9,669 nt of DNA from Desulfobacca acetoxidans (lineage in GTDB: Bacteria; Desulfobacterota; Desulfobaccia; Desulfobaccales; 0-14-0-80-60-11): NCBI GenBank assembly GCA_022736495.1, contig DZCR01000099.1, positions 1 to 9,669 of the forward strand. The letters run 5' to 3'. The notes below the pieces were generated by a model, which was not told the origin of the DNA, made no database searches, and saw nothing but the letters and a program-made list of their open reading frames with translations. Positions 1 through 6,884 of this stretch are shown piece after piece. Made by a program: the position numbers and the translations under genes. Positions within the stretch are counted from its first letter, which is position 1. Every line of letters begins with the position of its first letter.

Positions 1-84
1 GGTTCCAAAACCAATTTTCAACCACGGTGGTCAAGGCTGCCGCATAATCTCGGTTTGCATTATTTCGGCTTATAGGATATAGTT

Positions 85-918
85 ATGGGCATGATCGCAT
101 ACCTCATCTTGGTGCATCGGTATCCGCGCCAGTTCAAAAGACTCTTTAGGGCAATTTTCCATCCCGCCAACTACTACTTGGTACATGTGGACAAGAGGTC
201 AGGCGTTGGATTACAGACGGAGATACAAGATTTCTTGTCAAGCTTTGCCAACGCATCCTTGCTGAAATGCCAAAACACTCAATGGGCGGGATACAGCTTA
301 GTAGATGCTGAATTGCGAGGCATCGAGGAGTTATTGAAGATCAGCTCGGAATGGAAATTCTTCATAAACCTTAGCGGACAGGATTTCCCCCTAAAGTCGC
401 AGACGCAAATCCAAGACTTTCTTAGCCGCAATATAGGAAAAGATTTCATCAAGGTGGCTAACCAGATCAAGATACGCCCTGATACACTATCTCGAATCTC
501 GGACTACTGTATCGAGTATAGGAACAGGATAATACGCATTCCTATCAAGAGACAGTATCTTCGAGGCGTGACTGCTTATATCGGAAATCAGTGGATGATC
601 TTGAGCAGGAAGTTTTGTGAATTTGCATGCTACAACCCTGAGACCGAAAGGTTCAAGAGATTCTATCGGCACACCTTCATACCTGATGAAGCATTCTTTC
701 AGACGGTAATAATGAATACTAACTACGAGGGAACTATCGTGAACGACGATAAAAGGACAATTGTGTGGGTGCCGATAGGAACAATAAAGTTACGTCCGAA
801 AGACTTCACATCCAAAGACGCCGAATTCTTGATAGCAAGTCAAGGCTTGTTTGCCCGCAAATTCGACGAAACCGTTGATGCAGGAATCTTGAGTATATTG
901 GAGTCGAATCTATCGTAG
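85..918 (+). CDS. Core-2/I-branching-type glycosyltransferase (GT14 family)
   Basis: A 277-residue protein resembling the Core-2/I-branching beta-1,6-N-acetylglucosaminyltransferase family (GT14, PF02485), which transfers a sugar from a UDP-sugar to a glycan. Family signatures appear in order: YLVHVDK at residues 31-37, WAGYSLVDAEL at 67-77, FINLSGQDFPL at 93-103, the GNQWMILSR strand at 167-175, and IPDEAFFQT at 199-207. E202 lies where eukaryotic members keep the catalytic glutamate of a PDE motif. I see no signal peptide or TM segment, so it is probably cytoplasmic, acting on a lipid-linked or surface glycan precursor; donor and acceptor cannot be read from sequence. The ATG at 85 is preferred over the one at 91 because AGGA at 74-77 lies 7 nt upstream. 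The gene is AT-richer than the TPR gene that follows and may be the end of a polysaccharide or glycosylation cluster extending left. Family call is firm, substrate unknown. Confidence 0.88.
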   Translation: MGMIAYLILVHRYPRQFKRLFRAIFHPANYYLVHVDKRSGVGLQTEIQDFLSSFANASLLKCQNTQWAGYSLVDAELRGIEELLKISSEWKFFINLSGQDFPLKSQTQIQDFLSRNIGKDFIKVANQIKIRPDTLSRISDYCIEYRNRIIRIPIKRQYLRGVTAYIGNQWMILSRKFCEFACYNPETERFKRFYRHTFIPDEAFFQTVIMNTNYEGTIVNDDKRTIVWVPIGTIKLRPKDFTSKDAEFLIASQGLFARKFDETVDAGILSILESNLS

Positions 919-1251
919 CCATTTTGACTTATCACGGATTAATTAAGGGACATTACTGCTACCCTTTGGCTGCGTATCCGCAGCCTCATACCATCTAAGG
1001 GGCCCACCTTCGGATCGGGATGCCCTATACCACAGAAAACCATGTTTTCATATCAATGGGCCCTGATCTTTTCGCCATTATTTACTTGTGCGTTCTTTAG
1101 CCACAGTGTCGGTGGGAGCAAACTTGTCGCACAAATCTTCTTGGCATTTTCTGTCAAATCATATAGACCCATATGAGTTTCCGTCGGCAAGGGTTTCTGC
1201 CTTTATAAACATCGCTGCTTGGTACCCTGAAATTCTTTGCATGAACATATT
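919..1251. other. Non-coding gap with several inverted repeats
   Basis: About 330 bp separate the glycosyltransferase from the TPR gene, and I see no convincing gene in either strand. It contains a tight hairpin (968-985), a perfect 6-bp stem with a CAT loop (GAAAAC 1035-1040, GTTTTC 1044-1049), the pair GGGCCCA 1000-1006 / TGGGCCC 1057-1063 enclosing it, and TTGTGCG 1086-1092 / CGCACAA 1128-1134. A weak promoter-like pair TTGGCA (1141-1146) and TATAGA (1162-1167) has a short 15-bp spacer and is not strong enough to list separately. The stretch may hold the leader of the TPR gene or a small RNA, but the longer-range pairs are close to chance expectation. Confidence 0.5.
968..985. terminator. 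Hairpin, possible terminator of the glycosyltransferase transcript
   Basis: GGCTGCG at 968-974 and CGCAGCC at 979-985 form a perfect 7-bp, GC-rich stem with the 4-nt loop TATC. It begins 50 bp after the glycosyltransferase stop. No run of T follows in either direction, so it is not a canonical intrinsic terminator. It could equally be a mRNA-stabilising 3' hairpin. Confidence 0.35.
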
Positions 1252-2025
1252 ATGAAACGGACATGCTGCTTGAAGATCTTGGGGTGGGTCGGTCTTATGC
1301 TCTTCACTACAACCGCGGGACTCCGTGCTGCGCCGGATCCGATGGCTGAAGCCCAGGCCCTGCTGCAGAGCCCCACGTTGGACGCGGCCCATGCCGAAAA
1401 GGCCCTGACCTTATATGAGGGCCTGCTCGCCTCCAATGAGGTCCCCCGACCTCTGGTCCTGGCCCAACTGGCCCGAACCTGTTTCATTCTGGGCGACATG
1501 GCCCCCAAGAAGTATTGCGAGGGTTACTACCGCAAGGGCAAGATTTACGCGGAAATCCTTATTCACGAGGACCCCAATCAGGTTGCCGGCCACTACTGGC
1601 TGGCCCTCAACCTTTGCGGCGAAGCCGATGCCTGCGGGTATATGACGGGACGCCGCCTCCTTCCCCAAATCATCGAGGAGTTGAAACAAACCCTGTCCCT
1701 GGATGAAACCTACGACCAGGCCGGAGCCCATCGGATTCTGGGCCGCATTTACTTTGAGGCCCCCGCCTGGCCCATGTCCGTAGGTGATCTGCCTAAATCG
1801 CTAGAACACCTCCAAGCCGCGGTGCGCCTGGCCCCGGAAAACAGTACCAACCACCTGTTCCTGGCCCAAACCTTATACCGCCTCCATTATCGCTCTCTGG
1901 CGCAACAGCAACTGGAAATGGTGCTTAAATGCACCAAATATGCCATTAAGCCCCAAGATTTAGCGGCAGACCGCCAGGAAGCCCAACGCCTGCTGGCGGA
2001 TTTCGGCGGAGAGGCTAACCCTTAA
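1252..2025 (+). CDS. Secreted TPR-repeat protein
   Basis: A 257-residue protein from the ATG at 1252. An N-terminal signal peptide (basic MKR, then a hydrophobic stretch to about residue 21, small residues around 24-27) points to export to the periplasm. The two cysteines near the N-terminus lie before the hydrophobic core and are not a lipobox. The rest is alpha-helical with TPR-like pairs: roughly residues 30-65, 70-125 (with GHYWLALNLCGEADA near 113-127), 145-172 and 182-225. The middle segment resembles TRAP-transporter T-component-like TPR proteins, but no transporter genes are visible. It is a likely scaffold for protein interactions with no identifiable enzymatic function. An in-frame TGA at 1228-1230 limits the start to TTG 1237 or ATG 1252; neither has a good Shine-Dalgarno site, and ATG gives the more typical signal peptide. 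It is GC-rich, unlike the gene to its left, and convergent with recJ. Confidence 0.82.
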   Translation: MKRTCCLKILGWVGLMLFTTTAGLRAAPDPMAEAQALLQSPTLDAAHAEKALTLYEGLLASNEVPRPLVLAQLARTCFILGDMAPKKYCEGYYRKGKIYAEILIHEDPNQVAGHYWLALNLCGEADACGYMTGRRLLPQIIEELKQTLSLDETYDQAGAHRILGRIYFEAPAWPMSVGDLPKSLEHLQAAVRLAPENSTNHLFLAQTLYRLHYRSLAQQQLEMVLKCTKYAIKPQDLAADRQEAQRLLADFGGEANP

Positions 2026-2096
2026 AGTCAGGCGGTTTCCAGTTCTGCACGGAAACTTCTGGAATTCTGTAAAAGGTTGGCCGTTAGCCCCTGGTT

Positions 2097-2125
2097 GCGG
2101 ACCCTTGATTAATTTCAGGGTCTGC
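2097..2125. terminator. Hairpin between the convergent TPR and recJ genes
   Basis: GCGGACCCT (2097-2105) pairs with AGGGTCTGC (2117-2125) through 9 positions, one a G-U in plus-strand RNA (a mismatch in minus-strand RNA), around an 11-nt loop. It overlaps the recJ stop codon (2115-2117) and lies 72 bp past the TPR stop. There is no T tract, so it is only a candidate terminator, better formed for plus-strand transcription. A second small stem, GTTTCC 2035-2040 / GGAAAC 2051-2056, lies just after the TPR stop. Confidence 0.3.
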
Positions 2126-3821
2126 CCCAATCCAGGATCCGCAGGTCCGGGTGGGTGCGTCCCTTAAAATAGGAAACCCTGGCGCCCAGGGCCACATCCA
2201 GGATGCCGCCCATGGGGTGAGAGCCGGCCCGATCAAAGGCGATAGCCTCCCGGACGTTCCCGCCTTGGGCTAACTGCACCTTCAGATGTTTGCCCCCCAC
2301 CACCCGAGACCCCAGGCATTCCACCTCCAGACAGACAATTACCGGGGCCGGATTGCCCGGTCCGAAGGGCCGCAAGGTTTCAAGATGCCGGTAAAAGGCC
2401 GGGTCCAGGTCTTGGAGCGCCGCCTGGGCGTCGACCTTAAGGGTGGGGCGGGGCGGCGTTTGGCCCAACTGCTCGCCAAAGGCCTGCTCCAGGAGGTCTT
2501 GTAAAGCAGAGAGGTTGCCCGCCGCCAGTTCGAAGCCCGCCGCGGCCCGGTGCCCCCCGTATTTATGGAGCGCTTGGCGGCAGGCGTGCAGTCCCTTAAA
2601 CAGGTGGAAGCCCTCGATGGACCGGGCCGATCCCCGGCCCCGGCCGTTCTCCAGGCTCACCAGGGCTACGGGCCGGTAATATTCCTCGGCCAGGCGGGCC
2701 GCCACGATGCCGATCACCCCAGGGTGCCAGCCCTCCTTACCCAGGACCAACACCGGCCGCGACTCCAAACCCGTTTGGCGGATCAAGGCCCTGGCCTGTT
2801 TCAAGACCTCCTCTTCCAGGGCCTGGCGCTGCCGGTTGAGATTGTGCAAATATCTGGCCTGCACCCGGGCCTGGGTCAGGTCATCGCTCAAGAGCAGTTC
2901 CAGGGCGCAGCGGGCCTGGCCCATCCGCCCGGCGGCATTGAGCCGGGGCGCCAACCGGAACACCACGTCCTGGTACGATATTGGTTTGCCCTCCAGTTCG
3001 ACGGCTTCCTTCAGGGCGATGATGCCGGGACGCCGGCTCTCTTCCAGAACTTTAAGCCCCTGGTGCACCAGGATACGGTTTTCCCCCACCAGCGGCACCA
3101 CGTCCGCCGCGGTGCCCAGGGCCACCAAATCCAGATATGACCGCAGGTTAGGTTCCCGGCGCCCGTTAAACCAGCCTTCGGACCTCAGCACCGCGCGCAC
3201 CCCCAGGGCCAGGAGCAGCGCTACCCCCACCCCGGCCAGTTCCCCAAAGGGGTAATCGTGGCCCCGCCGCTTGGGATTGACCACCGCCAGGGCATCGGGC
3301 AACTCCGGTGGCACTTCGTGGTGATCGGTGATGATCACCTCCAGGCCCTGTTCTTTGGCCCAGGCCACCTCCGCAGCGTTGCTGACACCGCAGTCTACCG
3401 TAACCAAAAGTCTGGCCTGAGCCGCCAACTCCTTTAAGCCTTGAATCTTGAGGCCGTATCCCTGGGTCAGCCGGTCGGGAATATAGGAACAACAAGGCAG
3501 GCCCAGCTCCTGGAAAAACTGGTGCAGCAGCGCGGTAGCGGTAAGGCCGTCGGCGTCGTAGTCGCCATACACGGCCACCGCCTCCCCCTGGCGCACCGCG
3601 CGGCCCAGGCGGGCCGTAGCGACCTCCAGGTCCGGCAGCCCGGAGGGCGGATTCAGGCGTTCCAGGGAGGGGTCCAGAAAAGCCCGGATGGCATCCGCCC
3701 CGGCGAGCCCCCGGTTCAACAGGATGCGGGCCACCAAAGGCGGCAGCCCATGGCGGGCCATGACCTCGGCCATCAATTCCGGCTGTTCCGGGTATATCTG
3801 CCAGGCTTTCTTGCGCCGCAC
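2115..3821 (-). CDS. recJ: Single-stranded-DNA-specific exonuclease RecJ
   Basis: RecJ degrades single-stranded DNA 5' to 3' with Mn2+ or Mg2+ and acts in recombination, mismatch and base-excision repair. From the GTG at 3821 it is 568 residues, a normal family length. The DHH domain carries VYGDYDADG (84-92), TVDCGVS (141-147), ITDHHE (164-169) and ALGTAADVVP (234-243). Then come RLAPRLNAAGRMG (289-301) and a DHHA1 domain with GWHPGVIGIVAARL (364-377), GRGSARSIEGF (395-405) and KYGGHRAAAGFEL (420-432). The C-terminal OB-fold region spans about 455-560, with RPFGPGNPAP at 484-493. All metal-binding motifs look intact. The reading frame is open to a TTG at 3842 directly abutting the upstream gene's stop, but GAGGA ahead of the GTG and the usual N-terminus of RecJ proteins favour 3821. 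It lies directly downstream of the methyltransferase-nuclease gene, is far more GC-rich, and is probably co-transcribed with it. Confidence 0.96.
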   Translation of the reverse strand: MRRKKAWQIYPEQPELMAEVMARHGLPPLVARILLNRGLAGADAIRAFLDPSLERLNPPSGLPDLEVATARLGRAVRQGEAVAVYGDYDADGLTATALLHQFFQELGLPCCSYIPDRLTQGYGLKIQGLKELAAQARLLVTVDCGVSNAAEVAWAKEQGLEVIITDHHEVPPELPDALAVVNPKRRGHDYPFGELAGVGVALLLALGVRAVLRSEGWFNGRREPNLRSYLDLVALGTAADVVPLVGENRILVHQGLKVLEESRRPGIIALKEAVELEGKPISYQDVVFRLAPRLNAAGRMGQARCALELLLSDDLTQARVQARYLHNLNRQRQALEEEVLKQARALIRQTGLESRPVLVLGKEGWHPGVIGIVAARLAEEYYRPVALVSLENGRGRGSARSIEGFHLFKGLHACRQALHKYGGHRAAAGFELAAGNLSALQDLLEQAFGEQLGQTPPRPTLKVDAQAALQDLDPAFYRHLETLRPFGPGNPAPVIVCLEVECLGSRVVGGKHLKVQLAQGGNVREAIAFDRAGSHPMGGILDVALGARVSYFKGRTHPDLRILDWGRP

Positions 3822-3829
3822 TAGTTGAT

Positions 3830-3834
3830 TCCTC
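3830..3834 (-). promoter_or_regulatory. Shine-Dalgarno site that sets the recJ start
   Basis: On the minus strand GAGGA lies 8 nt before the GTG at 3821. The alternative TTG codons at 3842 and 3836 lie too far upstream of, or just beside, this site to use it. It lies just after the TAA (3845-3843) of the upstream gene, an arrangement that allows translational coupling. Confidence 0.6.
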
Positions 3835-3842
3835 AAGAACAA

Positions 3843-5324
3843 TTATTGATTATTTTCCGAATCATTAAATGGTAATTTTAAATTATTATTACCGTTCTCT
3901 TTAATTTTGTCCGCTTTTTTGAAGGTAACATTGATTTTTGCCGTTGGTAAGTCAATCCTTTTACCGGAAAGCAATTCTTTAATTGTCAAAATTTGTATAC
4001 GCGGGTGTTTGGTTCCCCAAGGTGATTCATACCATCCTGATTCAGCCGCATCTACTCTCATAGGTTGGGTTGGCTCACGTAATGTAATAAGAACTCCTAT
4101 CTCTGCATTTTCCCTTTCAATTACTCCACGCAAATCTCTTATATGAGTTACAGACGTATGGCCTGATTTAACAGAAAAAATAATTTGTTTTGTTTTTATG
4201 CCCTGGGTTTCATCATGAAAATATAATCTTCCATCAATCCCTCTGTCGGCCCCCTTTTTCAATTCAGTTGGTCTTGCTCCTACTAAGCCCAGCGCCCAAA
4301 CTTGAAATTGATAAGGATCATCTTTTGATAATTTTTCTGCTTCCGAGATCGTTATAGGTTCTCCAATAATTTTATAATTAACATCATCACCGAATACGTC
4401 TCTAAGGCGATTTCTAATAAGGCTAATTGATAAATAGGTTATGTCAATCCCAATCCAGTTGCGATTCAATTTTTGGGCAACAGCAATGGTCGTGCCACAT
4501 CCGCAAAAGGGATCAAGTACAATCTCGTTTTCCTGGCTGCTAGCTAATATTACCCTTTCTATCATGGCTTCAGGTTTTTGAGTCGGAAATAGTTGTTTAA
4601 TCGGAGGGACCCGCCCTATTTCCCAGACATCGTCTTGACGCACTCCTTCTGAATTTATTTCTTCTGTTTTTGAAGGTAAACGCCGGCCTTCTTCATCATA
4701 ACCTGAAACAATCTTAGCATTACCAAATCTTTTTAATGTAGATGGTGACCTATCCATAAAAAGTTGAACGGATGTCCTTTTTTTACTCTCTGATTTTGAA
4801 TAAAATAGAATCACATCGTGGTTTCTCTGAAAAGCGAATCTGCCTGATGGCCATTTTCTATAATGCCATATTATTTCATTTTTAAAATTAGCGGGGCCAA
4901 AGATTGAATCCATCAGTAGTTTTAAATAATGACTGGCAGTTGGGTCGCAATGCAAATAAATACTTCCTGTTGACTTGAGCACACGCTTTAATTCAACTAA
5001 TCGAGGCGCCATCATAGCTAAGTATGCTAACATATCGCACCCACCAATAAGTGAATAGAAAGCTTTCATTGCATCAGCTACATTACCTCCTTTTTCAACC
5101 AACTGCTTGTAGGCCCATACTGAAGATTCGTCCCATCGCCAAGTATCCTCAAAAGCTTTGATTTGCGCTTTTGAGCGCGAACCGTCTTTTTCCGCAAATA
5201 ACACATTATATTTTTGATTGCTTTTGAATGGGGGGTCAAGATAAATGAGATCAATAGTCTCATCTTTTAAATGACGTTGAAGAACATCCAAATTATCTCC
5301 ATAATAAAGTATATTCTCTTCCAT
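3843..5324 (-). CDS. Beta-class DNA methyltransferase fused to an Mrr-like nuclease domain
   Basis: A 493-residue protein with two parts. Residues 1 to about 310 form a DNA amino-methyltransferase: catalytic motif IV is DPPF (30-33) and comes before the AdoMet-binding motif I, DPFCGCGTT (271-279), with IGID at 291-294. That order is typical of the beta class, and DPPF favours N6-adenine over N4-cytosine. Residues about 340-460 resemble an Mrr-like PD-(D/E)XK endonuclease domain: GADRGIDG (358-365, putative catalytic D364), then IIFSVKSG (381-388, K386). The position usually held by E or Q before the lysine is a serine (SVK), so cleavage activity is uncertain. The tail (about 468-493) is Lys/Asn-rich and low-complexity. 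No separate specificity subunit or restriction gene is nearby, so this may be a single-chain restriction-modification or modification-dependent system. The gene is strongly AT-rich (60-base stretch 4321-4380 has 16 G+C; recJ stretch 3241-3300 has 41), suggesting transfer. The ATG at 5324 has only a weak GAGTGG upstream. Confidence 0.88.
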   Translation of the reverse strand: MEENILYYGDNLDVLQRHLKDETIDLIYLDPPFKSNQKYNVLFAEKDGSRSKAQIKAFEDTWRWDESSVWAYKQLVEKGGNVADAMKAFYSLIGGCDMLAYLAMMAPRLVELKRVLKSTGSIYLHCDPTASHYLKLLMDSIFGPANFKNEIIWHYRKWPSGRFAFQRNHDVILFYSKSESKKRTSVQLFMDRSPSTLKRFGNAKIVSGYDEEGRRLPSKTEEINSEGVRQDDVWEIGRVPPIKQLFPTQKPEAMIERVILASSQENEIVLDPFCGCGTTIAVAQKLNRNWIGIDITYLSISLIRNRLRDVFGDDVNYKIIGEPITISEAEKLSKDDPYQFQVWALGLVGARPTELKKGADRGIDGRLYFHDETQGIKTKQIIFSVKSGHTSVTHIRDLRGVIERENAEIGVLITLREPTQPMRVDAAESGWYESPWGTKHPRIQILTIKELLSGKRIDLPTAKINVTFKKADKIKENGNNNLKLPFNDSENNQ

Positions 5325-5360
5325 ACATTAACCACTCAATATGCGTAATGTATTTTATTT

Positions 5361-6086
5361 TTAAGTTTTTCTACAAGAACAGATCAGGTTTTCGGTCCAG
5401 ATATCTTGCGACTTACCGGTTTCGATTTTACGGATTCCATTAGCCATTTGCTTAATAACTTTCCATAAAATTAGCCGCATCTTGCCAGAAAGGTTTTTCC
5501 CCACCGGCCCGGTTTCCTGGAATCTAAAATCGGCAAAACCCGCTAACGTGAACAGTTGCCTGAGTGATTCCGGGGTAAAGACCGTCAGGTGAGTCAGGTC
5601 GCCATAAATGACTTGATGGGGGAACAGCCCTTGGCCGTTGGGTGTCTGGATTACCAAAATACCGCGGTCCTCTAAAGAATTATAGAGTAATTTGGCCAGC
5701 AGCATGACCTCTTCTTTGGTAAAATGTTCGATAAAATCAAGGGCGATTATTGCCTTAAATAAGCCGTTATTTTGTTGTAAGTATTGTATTACATCTCTAT
5801 TTTGGACATTAAGTCCTTTATGTTGTGCGATCTCAACCTGCTCCTGTGATATATCAATCCCCTGTACCTTAACAAAACCAGCCGTTTTGAGAAATTCTAA
5901 AAAATACCCCGGGCCGCACCCTAATTCAAGGATCTGATCAGTGGTTTTTAATTCCCGCATCAGGGGAAGATATTTATATCTACACCACTCCCAATAGGCC
6001 TGGAGACCCTTGCCCTGAAGCTGAGCGCCCGCCATTTTAAATTTTGAGACATACTGATTATAGAGGTCTGCTCTAAAATCCGACAT
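5361..6086 (-). CDS. Class I SAM-dependent methyltransferase, substrate unknown
   Basis: A 241-residue class I methyltransferase (Methyltransf_11/23-like fold). Motif I is ILELGCGPG at 52-60, the acidic ribose-binding residue is in GIDIS (76-80, D78), and the motif IV region is ALDFIEHF (115-122). IQTPNG (146-151) and YGDLTHLTVFTPESLRQLF (161-179) recall methyltransferases found in O-antigen and polysaccharide clusters, where they methylate sugars or lipid-linked intermediates, but the substrate cannot be determined here. No signal peptide or TM segment is clear, so it is probably cytoplasmic. The ATG at 6086 is supported by GGGGCAGGA just upstream, overlapping the stop codon of the hydrolase gene; the 12-bp gap indicates co-transcription. 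It is AT-rich compared with that neighbour and may belong to the same acquired block as the DNA methyltransferase gene 36 bp downstream. Confidence 0.85.
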   Translation of the reverse strand: MSDFRADLYNQYVSKFKMAGAQLQGKGLQAYWEWCRYKYLPLMRELKTTDQILELGCGPGYFLEFLKTAGFVKVQGIDISQEQVEIAQHKGLNVQNRDVIQYLQQNNGLFKAIIALDFIEHFTKEEVMLLAKLLYNSLEDRGILVIQTPNGQGLFPHQVIYGDLTHLTVFTPESLRQLFTLAGFADFRFQETGPVGKNLSGKMRLILWKVIKQMANGIRKIETGKSQDIWTENLICSCRKT

Positions 6087-6098
6087 AAAATCCTGCCC

Positions 6099-6812
6099 CT
6101 ATTCCACCGATTCTCCCGGCTTCAAGGGAATCACCGTGATGTCCTCCCCTTTCAGGCGTTCCGTCAGCTCCTCGGCGGTGCCGGTGAGCACCGGGAAGGT
6201 GCCGTAGTGCATGGGGATCACCCAGCGGGGCTTAAGCAGTCGGCAGGCCAGGGCCGCCTCCGCCGGGCTCATGACGTAATGGCTGCCGATGGGCAGCATG
6301 GCCAACTCCGGGTGATAAAGTTCCCGGATGAGTTCCATGTCCTTAAAGACTGCGGTGTCGCCGGCGTGGTAGGCCACAAAGCCGTTCCCAAACTCCACCA
6401 CAAAGCCGGCGGGGTCGCCCGCGGCGATGAGTTTGCCGCCCACCTCCACTGCAGAGGAATGCACCGCGTGGGTCATGGTGACTTTCAGGCCCGCGACCGA
6501 GGTTGTCCCCCCTTTGTTCATGCCGATCACCTGGGGGACCCCCTGCCCTGCCAGGATTACGGAGAGCTCATGGATGGCCACCACCGGCGCGCCGGAGGCC
6601 TGCGCTACAGCCACCGTTTCCCCCACATGGTCGCCATGGCCGTGGGTCACCAGAATGACATCCACCGGTCCCACCTTCTCTACCGGGGTATTGAGCAAGG
6701 GATTGCTGAGCCAGGGGTCGATAAGCACATGCACCCCCGCCCCGCTTAATTTGAAGGCCGCATGGCCCAAGAAGGTGATTTTTACCCCGCGGCCGATTTT
6801 TACTGGCGACAT
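6099..6812 (-). CDS. UPF0173 metal-dependent hydrolase (metallo-beta-lactamase fold)
   Basis: A 237-residue protein of the UPF0173 family (YtkL-like, related to UlaG). The metal site is visible: THGHGDH (56-62, HxHxDH), H115/H118 in THAVHSS, D152 in YHAGDT (148-153) and H202 in IPMHYGTFPVL (199-209). The opening ITFLGHAAFKL (12-22) and LIDPWLSNP (30-38) are also typical. Members probably bind two metal ions and hydrolyse a phosphoester, lactone or similar bond in the cytoplasm; the physiological substrate of the family is unknown. The length is normal and no key residue is missing. The ATG at 6812 has a strong GGAGGGG upstream. It lies 72 bp after the channel gene, with a hairpin in between, and 12 bp before the methyltransferase, so it may head a transcript or be read through from the channel promoter. 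Confidence 0.93.
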   Translation of the reverse strand: MSPVKIGRGVKITFLGHAAFKLSGAGVHVLIDPWLSNPLLNTPVEKVGPVDVILVTHGHGDHVGETVAVAQASGAPVVAIHELSVILAGQGVPQVIGMNKGGTTSVAGLKVTMTHAVHSSAVEVGGKLIAAGDPAGFVVEFGNGFVAYHAGDTAVFKDMELIRELYHPELAMLPIGSHYVMSPAEAALACRLLKPRWVIPMHYGTFPVLTGTAEELTERLKGEDITVIPLKPGESVE

Positions 6813-6843
6813 AATCCCCTCCGATGCCGTCGTGGCTATGATC

Positions 6844-6860
6844 GGCGCGTCAGACGCGCC
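6844..6860. terminator. Perfect GC-rich hairpin between channel and hydrolase genes
   Basis: GGCGCGT (6844-6850) and ACGCGCC (6854-6860) form a 7-bp perfect stem around CAG. It lies 24 bp after the channel stop in the 72-bp gap. No T tract follows on the minus strand, so it may be a weak terminator, an mRNA-stabilising element that separates expression of the two genes, or a dispersed palindromic (REP-like) unit; the minus-strand form GTAGGGCGCGTC-TG recalls short chromosomal palindromes seen in other bacteria. Confidence 0.4.
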
Positions 6861-6884
6861 CTACGATCTCATTTACTTGCCGCC

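Noticed and set aside
1..82. Two plus-strand frames open from the left edge (stops at 73-75 and 80-82) that could be the tail of an upstream gene.
   Set aside because: A 24-codon open stretch arises by chance about a third of the time and neither tail shows a recognisable motif. The TAG at 73-75 overlapping the AGGA would fit coupling, but is not enough.
1159..1731. Minus-strand frames over the TPR gene start.
   Set aside because: They conflict with a plus-strand signal peptide and TPR helices and show no coherent protein features.
2550..3255. Long plus-strand frames opposite recJ.
   Set aside because: Antisense to intact RecJ motifs, with no ribosome site or domain.
5325..5360. TAAAAT in the 36-bp gap as a promoter for the methyltransferase-nuclease gene.
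   Set aside because: No acceptable -35 at the right spacing; the AT-rich gap makes such hexamers common.
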